This document shows, piece by piece, positions 7,636 to 16,082 of a stretch of 51,671 bases of DNA. Positions within the stretch are counted from its first letter, which is position 1. Each line of letters opens with the position of its first letter. The stretch covers positions 1-51,671 of the forward strand of contig DUON01000025.1 in NCBI GenBank assembly GCA_012838805.1. The letters are read 5' to 3'. Made by a program: the position numbers and the translations under genes. This DNA is from Clostridiales bacterium. Its GTDB lineage: Bacteria; Bacillota; Clostridia; Christensenellales; DTU072. Under the pieces are notes generated by a model. It was not told the DNA's origin. It made no database searches and worked only from the letters and a program-made list of their open reading frames with translations.

Positions 7636-8469
7636 ATGAAAGGTATTATTGAACTTAATGAAGTCTCGTTCGACTACAAGAGCGTGGACCAAACCACCGT
7701 CGGAGTAAAGAATATAAGCCTCTCCATAAAAGAGGGCGATTTCGTGGCGCTGATTGGGCACAACGGCAGCGGCAAATCCACGCTTGCCAAGCTTTTTAAC
7801 GGCTTTTTGATTCCCGACACCGGCGATGTCATTGTCAAAGGCATGAACACCAAAGAGAAAAAGAACACCTTTGAAATAAGAAAAAAAGTGGGCATGGTCT
7901 TTCAAACCCCCGACAACCAAATGGTGGCAAGCATTATTGAAGACGATATAGCGTTTGGCGCGGAAAATCTGGGAGTTCCCAGAGAGGAGATAATAAGGCG
8001 GGTGGAATGGGCGCTTTCTGCTGTGGATATGCTGGAATACAAAAAACATACGCCCTTTAAGCTCTCCGGCGGGCAAAAACAGAGAATAGCCATAGCGGCT
8101 ATCTTGGCAATGATGCCCGAAGTGCTTATCTTGGACGAATCCACCGCTATGCTTGACCCAGAGGGTAGAAAAGAGGTCTTGGAGGTTGTTAAAAAACTGA
8201 ACAAAGAACATAATATGACGGTTGTGCTGATAACACACTATATGGAAGAAGCCATAGACGCCGACGAGGTTTATATAATGAACGAGGGCGAAATTGTCGA
8301 CTTTGGCAAACCAGAAGAAGTGTTTAAGGACTACAAAAAGCTGAATTCAGTCAAGCTTGAAGTTCCCATAGTCAGTCAAGTCATCGCACTTTTACAAAAA
8401 GACGGATATCCAATAAAGAACTGCCTTAAGGTGGAGGAACTGGCGGAGGAAATATGCAGATTGAGGTAA
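7636..8469 (+). CDS. ecfA1: ECF transporter ATPase EcfA1
   Basis: One of the two ATPases of the energy-coupling factor module that powers vitamin and metal uptake with exchangeable S-components. The 277-residue protein has Walker A GHNGSGKST (41-49), Q-loop VFQTPDNQ, signature LSGGQKQR (143-150), Walker B VLILDE (163-168) and switch His in LITHYMEE. The ESTAMLDP form after Walker B is typical of EcfA1, against EPTAGLDP in EcfA2. It overlaps ecfA2 by 16 bases. There is no Shine-Dalgarno sequence before the ATG; see the promoter at 7599. No S-component gene lies nearby, as is usual for a shared group II module. Confidence 0.94.
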   Translation: MKGIIELNEVSFDYKSVDQTTVGVKNISLSIKEGDFVALIGHNGSGKSTLAKLFNGFLIPDTGDVIVKGMNTKEKKNTFEIRKKVGMVFQTPDNQMVASIIEDDIAFGAENLGVPREEIIRRVEWALSAVDMLEYKKHTPFKLSGGQKQRIAIAAILAMMPEVLILDESTAMLDPEGRKEVLEVVKKLNKEHNMTVVLITHYMEEAIDADEVYIMNEGEIVDFGKPEEVFKDYKKLNSVKLEVPIVSQVIALLQKDGYPIKNCLKVEELAEEICRLR

Positions 8470-9314
8470 AGAATCTCTCATATACCTATATGCAAAAGAC
8501 GCCTTACCAAAAGGACGCCCTTACGGATATCACCCTTGAAATAAATGAGGGCGAGTTTGTGGGGCTGGTGGGCGCCACCGGCAGCGGCAAATCCACGCTT
8601 ATTCAGCACTTCAACGGGCTTTTAAGATTGACAAGCGGAGAGCTAAAGGTCTTTAATATCGACCTCACCCAAAAAAAGCCCGATTTTAAGAGTTTAAGGC
8701 AAAAGATAGGAATGCTCTTTCAATATCCCGAATACCAGCTCTTTGACGAAACGGTACTCAAAGATGTCATGTTCGGTCCAAGGAATTTTGGCATGCCTCA
8801 GGATGAATGTTACCAAGCCGCAAAAGAGGCGATTGAGCTTGTGGGGCTGGACTTTGAAAAGATAAAGGACCGTTCGCCTTTTGAGCTTTCGGGCGGGGAG
8901 AAGAGAAGGGCGGCGATAGCCGGGGTTTTGGCATACAGACCCGAAATGCTGATTTTGGACGAACCCACCGCCGGACTTGACCCCGTGGGCAAAAGGGAAA
9001 TATTGAACCTTATCACAAAACTTAAGGGCGATAGGATAAAGACCATTGTTATGATAAGTCACAACATGGACGAAATCGCCAAATATGCAGATAGAATAAT
9101 AGCCCTTGATAAATCAAGGCTTGCCTGCGACACCAATCCAAGGGAATTCTTTTCTGAGCAAAAAAAGGTTTTTAGCCTTGGGCTGGATGTACCGACAACG
9201 GTCAAAATAAAAAACAGCCTTGCCCAAAGGGGCTTTGAGCTGGACGAAGCTTGTCTTACTGTGGAAGAGCTGTACCAAGCGATTAAGCAAAAGCTGGGAG
9301 GCGGAAATGGGTAA
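8454..9314 (+). CDS. ecfA2: ECF transporter ATPase EcfA2
   Basis: Second ATPase of the ECF module, 286 residues. Walker A GATGSGKST (40-48), Q-loop FQYPEYQLF, signature LSGGEKRR (145-152), Walker B MLILDE (165-170) followed by PTAGLDP, and switch His in ISHNMDE. It forms a heterodimer with EcfA1 whose grooves hold the EcfT coupling helices. The start lies inside the end of ecfA1 with GGAGGAA upstream, and the end overlaps ecfT by eight bases; such overlaps favour translational coupling. Confidence 0.94.
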   Translation: MQIEVKNLSYTYMQKTPYQKDALTDITLEINEGEFVGLVGATGSGKSTLIQHFNGLLRLTSGELKVFNIDLTQKKPDFKSLRQKIGMLFQYPEYQLFDETVLKDVMFGPRNFGMPQDECYQAAKEAIELVGLDFEKIKDRSPFELSGGEKRRAAIAGVLAYRPEMLILDEPTAGLDPVGKREILNLITKLKGDRIKTIVMISHNMDEIAKYADRIIALDKSRLACDTNPREFFSEQKKVFSLGLDVPTTVKIKNSLAQRGFELDEACLTVEELYQAIKQKLGGGNG

Positions 9315-10119
9315 AGGCATCAGCTTCGGGCAGTTCTACCCTGGCGAAAGTTTTTTGCATAAAATGGACCCAAGAATTAAGATAATTCTTGCCATAGCCT
9401 ATATCGTGACAGTTTTTCTTTGTCAGACCTTTTATAGCTATCTTGCGATTTTCCTTTTTCTTATAAGCCTTATTTTAGTATCCCAAGTGCCTTTGAAAAG
9501 TGTCCTAAAGAGCATAAAAGGCATACTATATCTTGTCCTTCTCACAGCGGTGATAAATATATTGTTCTTTAAGGAAGGAAGAGTGCTGTTGAATTTTTGG
9601 ATTGTTACCATAACGCTTGACGGATTGTTCTTTTCGGCAAAAATGGCTTTGAGGCTTATCTTTTTGGTTATGGGCACCACGCTTGTTACCTTGACCACCA
9701 CGCCCATGAGCTTGACGGACGGAATGGAAAGCTTGATGTCGCCTTTGAAAGCCGTCAAATTTCCCGTCCACGATGTGGCGATAATTATGAATATAGCGCT
9801 TAGGTTTATTCCCTCATTAATGGAAGAGATTGACAAGATAATGATGGCGCAAAAGGCAAGGGGCGCAGCGTTTGATACAGGGGGACTTATCGCAAGGGCA
9901 AAGGCGCTTTTGCCTGTTTTGATACCTCTTTTTGTTTCGGCTTTCAGGCGGGCGGACGAGCTTGCTTTGGCGCTGGACGCCAGATGCTATAACGCTACCG
10001 ACAAGCGCACCAAGATGAAAGTCTTAAAAATCGGATACCGAGATTTGATAGGCTCTTTGGCTATGGCGGCGGTAATGGCTGGAATAATACTTATGAGAGT
10101 GTTTTTGACGGGAGTATGA
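9307..10119 (+). CDS. ecfT: ECF transporter transmembrane subunit EcfT
   Basis: Membrane scaffold of the ECF transporter that joins the ATPases to the S-component. 270 residues with about five hydrophobic segments, including one ending the protein. The two coupling motifs are present: KARGAAFDTGG near 180-190 and ALALDARCYNA near 217-227; here the second motif has DAR where xRG is usual. The ATG at 9307 is preferred because GGAGG lies six bases upstream and it gives the normal length; the longer in-frame extension runs back through ecfA2. It overlaps truA by four bases (ATGA). Confidence 0.92.
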   Translation: MGKGISFGQFYPGESFLHKMDPRIKIILAIAYIVTVFLCQTFYSYLAIFLFLISLILVSQVPLKSVLKSIKGILYLVLLTAVINILFFKEGRVLLNFWIVTITLDGLFFSAKMALRLIFLVMGTTLVTLTTTPMSLTDGMESLMSPLKAVKFPVHDVAIIMNIALRFIPSLMEEIDKIMMAQKARGAAFDTGGLIARAKALLPVLIPLFVSAFRRADELALALDARCYNATDKRTKMKVLKIGYRDLIGSLAMAAVMAGIILMRVFLTGV

Positions 10120-10847
10120 GATATCTTATTACAATAGAGTATAACGGAAAGAACTATTGCGGATGGCAGTATCAAAAGAATGCGCTTTCCGTCCAACAGG
10201 TTATAGAGGACAAAATCTTTGAGTTCTTGGGGCAAAGGGTGAAGCTGGCGGCAAGCGGAAGGACGGACAGCGGAGTGCATGCTTTCGGGCAAAGGGCGCA
10301 TTTTGATATAGACACCTACTTTCCCATGAAAAGGTTTCCCCTTGCCATAAACAACATTTTGCCCGACGATATAAAAATTAAGGATATCCAAATCGTGGAC
10401 GGCGGTTTTCACGCCCAATACGACGCCAAGAGAAAGATATATGTCTATAAGCTCTATATCTCCCGTATAGAAAGTCCAATAAGAAAAGATACGCATGCAA
10501 GGATAATACCGCCTTTTGATTTTGAGCTTATGAAAGAGGGTGCGAAGCTCTTTTTGAATACGCATGACTTCAAGGCGTTCTCTTCTACCGGCGGGAATAT
10601 AAAAAACACCGTAAGAACCATATACAGGCTGGAGCTTGAAAAGATTGAAGACGAAATAACAATGGAGATAGAGGGCGACGGCTTTTTGTATAATATGGTG
10701 AGAATTATTGCGGGGACGCTGGTCTGGCTGGGAAAGAAAAAGCTTAGCTTAGAAGATATTAAAGAAGCTATGCTTACCCAGAACAGAAAAAAAGCGGGAA
10801 AGACCTTTCCCGCTCATGCGCTTTATTTGAAAGAAGTAATTTATTAA
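10116..10847 (+). CDS. truA: tRNA pseudouridine synthase A
   Basis: Converts uridines 38-40 in the anticodon arm of many tRNAs to pseudouridine. 243 residues, normal length. Seen: N-terminal EYNGKNYCGWQYQ, the catalytic loop GRTDSGVHAFGQ with Asp51, the KRKIYVYKLY segment and the C-terminal FLYNMVRIIAG that is highly typical of TruA. truA after ecfT is a common Firmicutes arrangement; here the ribosomal protein genes (rplQ before, rplM-rpsI after) that often flank the block are missing. A perfect inverted repeat AGCGGGAAAG/CTTTCCCGCT sits inside its 3' end near 10794-10815. Confidence 0.95.
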   Translation: MRYLITIEYNGKNYCGWQYQKNALSVQQVIEDKIFEFLGQRVKLAASGRTDSGVHAFGQRAHFDIDTYFPMKRFPLAINNILPDDIKIKDIQIVDGGFHAQYDAKRKIYVYKLYISRIESPIRKDTHARIIPPFDFELMKEGAKLFLNTHDFKAFSSTGGNIKNTVRTIYRLELEKIEDEITMEIEGDGFLYNMVRIIAGTLVWLGKKKLSLEDIKEAMLTQNRKKAGKTFPAHALYLKEVIY

Positions 10848-11584
10848 GTATTCCTTTTTATCATTTCATTTACGGTTATGGACGGATGTGTATATTTGGA
10901 CTCGTCGTCGACTTTTAGCTTGCCGAATTCAATCGCCCTTTGCGGACACCATTGGATGCAGGCAAAGCAGTATTCGCACCTATCGCCGAATTTGGGCTTT
11001 TCGTCCATAGTAATGTTTTTTGTCGGGCATATTTTTACACAGATTTCGCACTTGTTGCAGTTGTCGTTAACTTTTTTGAACTTTATTCCAAAAACATATT
11101 TCATGCCCCACCATGCGATTTTGTCTATGGGAAAGGGCTTGTCTTTTTTGTGGGCAGTATTCTTTCTGTTTTCAATGTCTTGAAGGATGCCCTTGACGAT
11201 TTCGTCTTGTTTCTCAAGCATAATTTTTTGCTTATCCAGCGGGGTTTTGAAAGCTATACAGCTGTCGGGCAGGACTATTTTTTTGCTGTAATTCAAGGAT
11301 TTTTTCTTTTTTTTGAGCAGCTTGTCAATAGTCAAAAATGAATACCCCACTGACGAACCGCAAGTAGCCACCGCGAAAAAGTATTGGGCGTCAAGCTCCG
11401 CTCGCATCAAAAAGTCCCGCATGACAAAGGGAATGTCATAGCAATATACGGGAAAGACAAAGCCTATAATGTCGTCCTTAAAGCGGGTCTTTTGGCAAGA
11501 CGCCATGTTGAGGATAGCGTCACCGCCTATTTGTTTGGCAACGGCAAGAGAATTGCCGCTGCCTGAAAAATAGAATACTTTCAT
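10844..11584 (-). CDS. EFR1-family flavodoxin-ferredoxin fusion
   Basis: A 246-residue redox protein. Residues 1-150 are a flavodoxin-like domain (KVFYFSGSGNSLAVAKQIG is the FMN phosphate loop). Residues about 180-222 carry two [4Fe-4S] cluster motifs, CNKCEICVKICP and CEYCFACIQWCP. EFR1 proteins are common in strict anaerobes; the electron partners are mostly unknown. The stop codon overlaps the convergent truA stop. On its own strand it starts three bases after the GH13 stop codon and has no strong ribosome binding site, so its translation is probably coupled to that gene. Confidence 0.88.
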   Translation of the reverse strand: MKVFYFSGSGNSLAVAKQIGGDAILNMASCQKTRFKDDIIGFVFPVYCYDIPFVMRDFLMRAELDAQYFFAVATCGSSVGYSFLTIDKLLKKKKKSLNYSKKIVLPDSCIAFKTPLDKQKIMLEKQDEIVKGILQDIENRKNTAHKKDKPFPIDKIAWWGMKYVFGIKFKKVNDNCNKCEICVKICPTKNITMDEKPKFGDRCEYCFACIQWCPQRAIEFGKLKVDDESKYTHPSITVNEMIKRNT

Positions 11585-11587
11585 ATC

Positions 11588-13264
11588 TTAAATCATCTTA
11601 AAGACCAAGGCTTCGTAAGGTCTTAAGGTCATGTCCTCAAGCTTTCTGTCATAGTCATAGTTGTGCAGGACAAGGTCGGCTGACTTATACACGCAGTCGG
11701 AGGGCAGTTTGAAAGGAATCTCTTTGTTCTTAAAGTTGCATATCACCATAAGCCTTTCGCCTTTGTACCACCGTTCATAGCAATAGATATCGTTGGAAGA
11801 GGCATAGTTTTCCTTAAAGGTGCCGTGTATAATCAAGGGATTGCCCCGCCTAAAGGCAATGAGCTTTTTGTAAAAGTGGAAGATGCTGTTTTTGTCTTTC
11901 ATAGCCTGTTCCACATTTATTTCTTTGTAGTTGGGGTTTATGGGGAGCCAAGGCGTGCCTGTGGTAAAGCCTGCGTTCTCCTTGTCGTTCCACTGCATGG
12001 GAGTACGCGCATTGTCCCTGCCCTTTTTCTTAAGCGCCCAAAAAGCCACTTTCTTTAAGAATGGAGCGTATTTGTTGAAGATGCCCATAAGGTTTTTGAC
12101 CATGACATCTTGGAATTCGTCTATGCTCTTCCAAGGGTAATTCATCATTCCGATTTCTTGACCTTGGTATACATAAGGTGTGCCTTGTTGCATATAGAGA
12201 GCGACAGCAAGCATCTTGGCGGCTTCCTTTCTCTTGTCGCCAAAATCGCCGGTAAATCTTGGAATGCTTCTGGGCTGGTCGTGGTTTTCCCAATACAAGC
12301 TGTTCCAACCCTTGTCTCTTAAGCCGTATTGGTACGCGGCAAGCACTTTTTTAAGTCTGGACAGCTTGAGCTTGCGGGGCAAGAATTGGAAAAAGGCGTC
12401 GGTGTGCATATGCTCGAATGTGAACACAGTGTCTAATTCCTCTCTTTCCTCGCTGGTATAGTCAATAGCGTGTTTTACATTCATTCCCGGTCCCTCTCCC
12501 ACGGTCATACAGTCATATTTGGACAGAACTTCTTTGTTGAGGGCGTGAAGGTAGGCGTGAATGTTTGGTCCATGGGTGAAATGCTCGTCTCCCAAGAGCG
12601 CCACATTGAGCTTTCCGTTGGGCAGTCCCTCTTTCTTTGAGATATAGGTTATGACATCGCAGCGGAAACCGTCGCAACCCTTGTCCAGCCAGTATTTTAC
12701 TATGTCATGGACTTCTTGTCTGACTTTAGGATTATCCCAATTCAAGTCGGGCTGTTTTTTGGTGAAGAGGTGCAAATAATATTCCCCGCTGTCCTCGTGG
12801 TACTCCCATGCCGAACCGCCAAACCTTGAAGTCCAGTTGTTGGGAGGTCTTTTGCCGTTCTTGCCTCTGCCCTTTCTCCATATATAATAGTCACGGTAGG
12901 GGTTGTCTTTTCCTTTCAATGCTTCTTGAAACCAAAAATGTTCGTCGGAGGAGTGGTTGACTACAAGGTCCATAATCAGCTTTATGCCTCTTTTGTGCAT
13001 GCCGTCCACCATTTCTTCCCAGTCCTCAAGGGTGCCGAATTCATCCATGATATCCCTATAATTGCTGATATCATAGCCGTTGTCGTCGTTTGGGGACTTG
13101 TAGCAAGGGGAGAGCCATACGGCGTTTACGCCCAGCTCTTGCAGATAATCCAATTTGGAAATAATACCTCTGATATCTCCTATACCGTCGCCGTTGCTGT
13201 CACAAAAGCTTCTGGGATAAATTTGATAAATAAACGCATCTTTGTACCATCTCGATCTTTGCAT
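11588..13264 (-). CDS. malL: GH13 alpha-glucosidase, oligo-1,6-glucosidase type
   Basis: Intracellular exo-alpha-glucosidase of family GH13 (558 residues, no signal peptide) cleaving glucose from isomalto-oligosaccharides and short alpha-glucans. Seen: Ca-site loop DSNGDGIGD (22-30), region I DLVVNHSSDEH (99-109), nucleophile Asp203 in GFRCDVI, acid/base Glu257 in TVGEGPG, transition-state Asp329 in WENHDQPRS. Val follows the nucleophile, the residue linked to alpha-1,6 preference in this subfamily (Thr marks alpha-1,4). GFRCD has Cys where Met is usual. No sugar transporter adjoins. The ATG follows AGGAAGG and a consensus promoter. Trehalose-6-phosphate hydrolase is a less likely alternative. 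Confidence 0.88.
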   Translation of the reverse strand: MQRSRWYKDAFIYQIYPRSFCDSNGDGIGDIRGIISKLDYLQELGVNAVWLSPCYKSPNDDNGYDISNYRDIMDEFGTLEDWEEMVDGMHKRGIKLIMDLVVNHSSDEHFWFQEALKGKDNPYRDYYIWRKGRGKNGKRPPNNWTSRFGGSAWEYHEDSGEYYLHLFTKKQPDLNWDNPKVRQEVHDIVKYWLDKGCDGFRCDVITYISKKEGLPNGKLNVALLGDEHFTHGPNIHAYLHALNKEVLSKYDCMTVGEGPGMNVKHAIDYTSEEREELDTVFTFEHMHTDAFFQFLPRKLKLSRLKKVLAAYQYGLRDKGWNSLYWENHDQPRSIPRFTGDFGDKRKEAAKMLAVALYMQQGTPYVYQGQEIGMMNYPWKSIDEFQDVMVKNLMGIFNKYAPFLKKVAFWALKKKGRDNARTPMQWNDKENAGFTTGTPWLPINPNYKEINVEQAMKDKNSIFHFYKKLIAFRRGNPLIIHGTFKENYASSNDIYCYERWYKGERLMVICNFKNKEIPFKLPSDCVYKSADLVLHNYDYDRKLEDMTLRPYEALVFKMI

Positions 13265-13303
13265 AAATAACCTTCCTAAAAAATTATTTTCTTAATTAAA
13301 ATA

Positions 13304-13331
13304 ATTATAGCATATCCGCGACCGTTGTCAA
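13304..13331 (-). promoter_or_regulatory. Promoter of the GH13-EFR1 operon
   Basis: Minus strand TTGACA, 16 bases, TATAAT, with TGC directly before the -10 box (extended -10). This is nearly a perfect sigma-A promoter. Confidence 0.85.
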
Positions 13332-13384
13332 TACGGCTGGCGATGTGTCTTTTGGCTAGTTTGGCTAAACAGAGCTTATTTCAA

Positions 13385-13421
13385 TAAAAAAAACGGCTTC
13401 TTGTTTTTGAGAAGTCGTTTT
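13385..13421 (-). terminator. Terminator of the XRE regulator gene
   Basis: On the minus strand AAAACGACTTCT, loop CAAAAAC, AAGAAGCCGTTTT, then more T. It stands about 38 bases after the gene's stop. Confidence 0.8.
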
Positions 13422-13458
13422 CAGCAATTACCAGTAATTATTTTGATTTGTTTATTGG

Positions 13459-13893
13459 TTAGTCACCGCATTCTGCCATCATTCCATCTTTCAGATTCTT
13501 TATAAGCATTTCTTTTGTGTCGCTTTGGTTATACGGAACACCGTATCTCTCAGCGATTTTTTGCAAGCCTTTGACAGAACACGATTCCCAGTATTCAACA
13601 AACTGTTCAATCGTGGTGAAACCCTCGCAAGATTCATTCATACTGATTCCCTTCTTTTTTTTATTAAAGTCACAACACGGGCATGTGACTTGCCCGATAA
13701 AAAACCCGATATCATACACGCCAAAAATGTCGCTTATTTTGGCAAGCATAAATATATCGGGCAGACTTTCGCCCCGCTCCCACTTGCTTACAGCTTGTGG
13801 GGTAACATTCAGCATCATCGCAAGTCCAGACTGCGACAACCCCTTTTCCTTTCGCCCCTTGGCGATTTGTTTTCCAATTATCAAATAATCCAT
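13459..13893 (-). CDS. XRE-family transcriptional regulator
   Basis: 144 residues. Residues 1-62 form a Cro/CI-type helix-turn-helix (IGKQIAKGRKEKGLSQSGLA, then VTPQAVSKWERGESLPDIFM). The rest has CPCC (zinc or redox pair) and a C-terminal helical part with FTTIEQFVEYWE. Such small XRE proteins regulate local stress or metabolic genes; the target is unknown. The ORF is open further upstream, but the ATG at 13893 gives the normal HTH start and lies directly after a consensus promoter, which would make the mRNA leaderless. Confidence 0.8.
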   Translation of the reverse strand: MDYLIIGKQIAKGRKEKGLSQSGLAMMLNVTPQAVSKWERGESLPDIFMLAKISDIFGVYDIGFFIGQVTCPCCDFNKKKKGISMNESCEGFTTIEQFVEYWESCSVKGLQKIAERYGVPYNQSDTKEMLIKNLKDGMMAECGD

Positions 13894-13899
13894 AATCTT

Positions 13900-13928
13900 A
13901 TTATAGAATACCATTATTTTCTTTTCAA
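13900..13928 (-). promoter_or_regulatory. Promoter of the XRE gene, leaderless
   Basis: Minus strand TTGAAA, 17 bases, TATAAT, then six bases and ATG. The expected start of transcription is the A of the start codon. Confidence 0.7.
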
Positions 13929-13971
13929 GCGAGTAGCCTAAACCGTTAGTTGAATATTGAAGAGTTTTCAA

Positions 13972-14259
13972 ACCTTTGTTGCACTTTCGCTCACTGAAAT
14001 GGATTGATTAAAAGAATATGCAGTTTAGGGGGAATATTATACGGTTTTAGTGGTTTGGTAAAGATACTATATTTTTTATAAAATCATATAATGACATAAG
14101 CGGTCCTAAGCTATATGAAAAACGGTGTGAATTAGTTAGAGGTTCTAACCAATTATTATTGGTCATAAGTATGAGGTTTTTATTAAATAGATTATAAAAT
14201 TGATAAAACCTTATATAATATTAAAAAACACAAAAAGTCAAAAAAACACTAAAAAATCG
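13972..14259. other. Intergenic region without a recognised gene
   Basis: AT-rich stretch between the XRE gene and the trpB leader. The only structure noticed is a pair of small overlapping hairpins, GTTAGA-GGT-TCTAAC (14135-14149) and ACCAAT-TATT-ATTGGT (14148-14163). No ORF with a ribosome binding site was found. Confidence 0.5.
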
Positions 14260-14289
14260 TTGACAACGGGGTTTTTGGTGTGCGATAAT
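14260..14289 (+). promoter_or_regulatory. Promoter of the trpB T-box transcript
   Basis: TTGACA, 18 bases, GATAAT, just before the T-box leader. Confidence 0.7.
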
Positions 14290-14295
14290 AAGCTT

Positions 14296-14563
14296 AACTT
14301 AAAAACCGATGAGATAGAGTAGTAGCTTATCTAAGAATTTCAAAGAGAGTTCCGATTTGGTGAGACGGAATAAATTCATTTAAGTGAATGGACTATCGAG
14401 GGCGGAGGCGAAACCTTTCGGGGAGTAGTTTTCGACGGCATCCCCCGTTATAGGGAAAGAGTATGATAGTACTCTAAATAAAATGAGGTAACAGACCGGC
14501 TCTGTTATGAAATTGGGTGGCACCACGGTAAAATTCGTCCCAAACGGATTTTGCCGTTTTTTA
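14296..14563 (+). promoter_or_regulatory. T-box leader, tryptophan specific
   Basis: tRNA-sensing riboswitch. Stem I base pairs GATAG (near 14331) with CTATC (14393-14397); the specifier loop holds TGG (14389-14391) followed by A, the Trp codon. The T-box sequence TTGGGTGGCACCACGG spans 14513-14528. In the antiterminator bulge TGGC the last base is C, which should pair with the G73 discriminator of bacterial tRNA-Trp, so two independent sites agree. Uncharged tRNA-Trp should stabilise the antiterminator and switch on trpB. Confidence 0.93.
14525..14563 (+). terminator. T-box-controlled terminator
   Basis: 14-bp stem ACGGTAAAATTCGT / ACGGATTTTGCCGT (two G-T pairs), loop CCCAA, then a T-run. 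It overlaps the T-box sequence, as needed for the switch. Confidence 0.88.
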
Positions 14564-14583
14564 TTTTTAAGGAGGTTTGAGCC

Positions 14584-14637
14584 ATGAAACGATTAAGACA
14601 GCCTTATATATACTTTTTCCGATGGCGTCGGGATTAA
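14584..14637 (+). CDS. Possible 17-codon small ORF before trpB
   Basis: MKRLRQPYIYFFRWRRD, preceded by a perfect AAGGAGG at optimal distance, between the T-box terminator and trpB. It is very basic and aromatic and holds one Trp codon. It lies after the terminator, so it is only transcribed when the T-box is on. It may be a true small protein, a translation helper for trpB, or a decayed relic. No homologue is known to me. Confidence 0.4.
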   Translation: MKRLRQPYIYFFRWRRD

Positions 14638-14678
14638 AAAACAACTATAAAAAATAATATAAAAGGAGAGAATAAAAA

Positions 14679-15893
14679 ATGAATATAAATTATCAATCGT
14701 ATTTGAAAAACTATCCCGACGAAAAGGGTTTTTTCGGAGAGTTCGGCGGAGCGTATATCCCAGACGAGCTTAAGGCGGCGTTTAAGGAGATAGACGACGC
14801 CTATAACACTATTTGCAAAAGCAGTAAGTTCATAAACGAACTTAGGAGAATAAGAAAAGAGTTCCAAGGCAGACCCACTCCGGTATACCACTGCGAAAGG
14901 CTGTCCCAAAGCATCGGCAACGCTCAAATATATATGAAAAGAGAGGACTTGAACCACAGCGGTGCGCATAAGCTCAACCATTGCATGGGAGAAGGGCTTT
15001 TGGCAAAGTATATGGGCAAGAAAAAGCTGATTGCGGAGACGGGAGCGGGGCAGCACGGCGTGGCGCTTGCCACTGCGGCGGCGTTTTTCGGCTTGGAGTG
15101 CGAAATTCATATGGGAGAAGTGGACATAAAAAAACAAGCTCCCAATGTCGCCAGAATGAAGGTCTTGGGAGCTAAGGTCATACCCGTAACCTTTGGGCTT
15201 AAGACGCTTAAAGAGGCGGTGGACTCGGCGTTTATGGCGTATATGAAAGAATACAAAGATGCTATCTATTGCATAGGCTCTGTGGTGGGCCCCCACCCCT
15301 TCCCTAAAATGGTAAGGGATTTTCAAACCGTGGTCGGTTTTGAGGCAAGAGAGCAGTTCCAAGAGATGACCGGCGAACTTCCCGATGCGCTTGTGGCGTG
15401 CGTGGGCGGCGGCAGCAATTCCGCGGGGCTTTTTATGCCTTTCTTGGCGGATGATGTGGAAATCTATGGAGTTGAGCCCATGGGTAAAGGACATAAGATT
15501 GGGGAGCATGCCGCAAGCATAACTTACGGCGAACCCGGCGTTATGCATGGCTTTAATTCGATAATGCTTAAAGACGATAAAGGCGAACCCGCCCCCGTCT
15601 ATTCCAACGCCTCGGGACTGGACTATCCCTCCGTCGGACCTGAACACGCCTTTTTGCATAAGGCGGGAAGAATAAAATATAAGTATGTCACCGACGAAGA
15701 AGCCATAGACGCTTTCTTCAAGCTCTCCCGACTTGAGGGAATCATCCCCGCTTTGGAGAGTTCGCACGCCGTAGCATACGCCATGAAGCTTGCCAAGGAA
15801 AAGAAGACGGGTTCTATTCTTGTCAATCTCTCGGGAAGAGGAGATAAAGATTTAGAGTATGTCATTGAGAAACATGGAGATAAGTTCCTTTAA
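14679..15893 (+). CDS. trpB: Tryptophan synthase beta subunit
   Basis: PLP enzyme joining indole and serine to tryptophan. 404 residues. Seen: PLP Lys98 in SGAHKLNH, the catalytic Glu120 in [11 protein letters not shown], the phosphate loop [26 protein letters not shown] and the C-terminal [10 protein letters not shown]. The sequence fits the TrpB1 type that pairs with TrpA, yet no trpA or other trp gene follows; a terminator closes the transcript. A lone TrpB can salvage external indole. Regulation by the Trp T-box is clear. The start follows AAAAGGAGAG. Confidence 0.94.
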   Translation: MNINYQSYLKNYPDEKGFFGEFGGAYIPDELKAAFKEIDDAYNTICKSSKFINELRRIRKEFQGRPTPVYHCERLSQSIGNAQIYMKREDLNHSGAHKLNHCMGEGLLAKYMGKKKLIAETGAGQHGVALATAAAFFGLECEIHMGEVDIKKQAPNVARMKVLGAKVIPVTFGLKTLKEAVDSAFMAYMKEYKDAIYCIGSVVGPHPFPKMVRDFQTVVGFEAREQFQEMTGELPDALVACVGGGSNSAGLFMPFLADDVEIYGVEPMGKGHKIGEHAASITYGEPGVMHGFNSIMLKDDKGEPAPVYSNASGLDYPSVGPEHAFLHKAGRIKYKYVTDEEAIDAFFKLSRLEGIIPALESSHAVAYAMKLAKEKKTGSILVNLSGRGDKDLEYVIEKHGDKFL

Positions 15894-15963
15894 TGGCTCC
15901 TTGTCCCAAAGGACAGCAGCTTAATGAAAATATCGTTAAGAGCTTAAAGCTTATAAAAAATTC

Positions 15964-16003
15964 AAAAGAGCGATACCGCTTTTGCAGGGATATCGCTCTT
16001 TTT
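15964..16003 (+). terminator. Bidirectional terminator between trpB and the surface-protein gene
   Basis: 12-bp stem AAAAGAGCGATA / TATCGCTCTTTT with T-rich flanks on both sides; serves trpB (+) and the convergent gene ending at 16083 (-). Confidence 0.85.
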
Positions 16004-16082
16004 ATGTCTTAAAATACTTGTTTGATATTTATTAAATGGATAACGCAAGGTTTTTTCAATAGGCATTATATAAAGCGTTTTC

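Noticed and set aside
10794..10815. Perfect 10-bp inverted repeat inside the 3' end of truA as a terminator
   Set aside because: It is coding sequence for the conserved TruA end, has only a two-base centre and no T-run after it.
13972..14259. Small RNA gene in the AT-rich region before the T-box
   Set aside because: Only two short alternative hairpins; no terminator and no clear promoter of its own.
14634..15767. 377-codon minus-strand ORF antisense to trpB
   Set aside because: It mirrors trpB codon usage on the other strand, has no ribosome binding site and no family features; trpB has clear active-site motifs.
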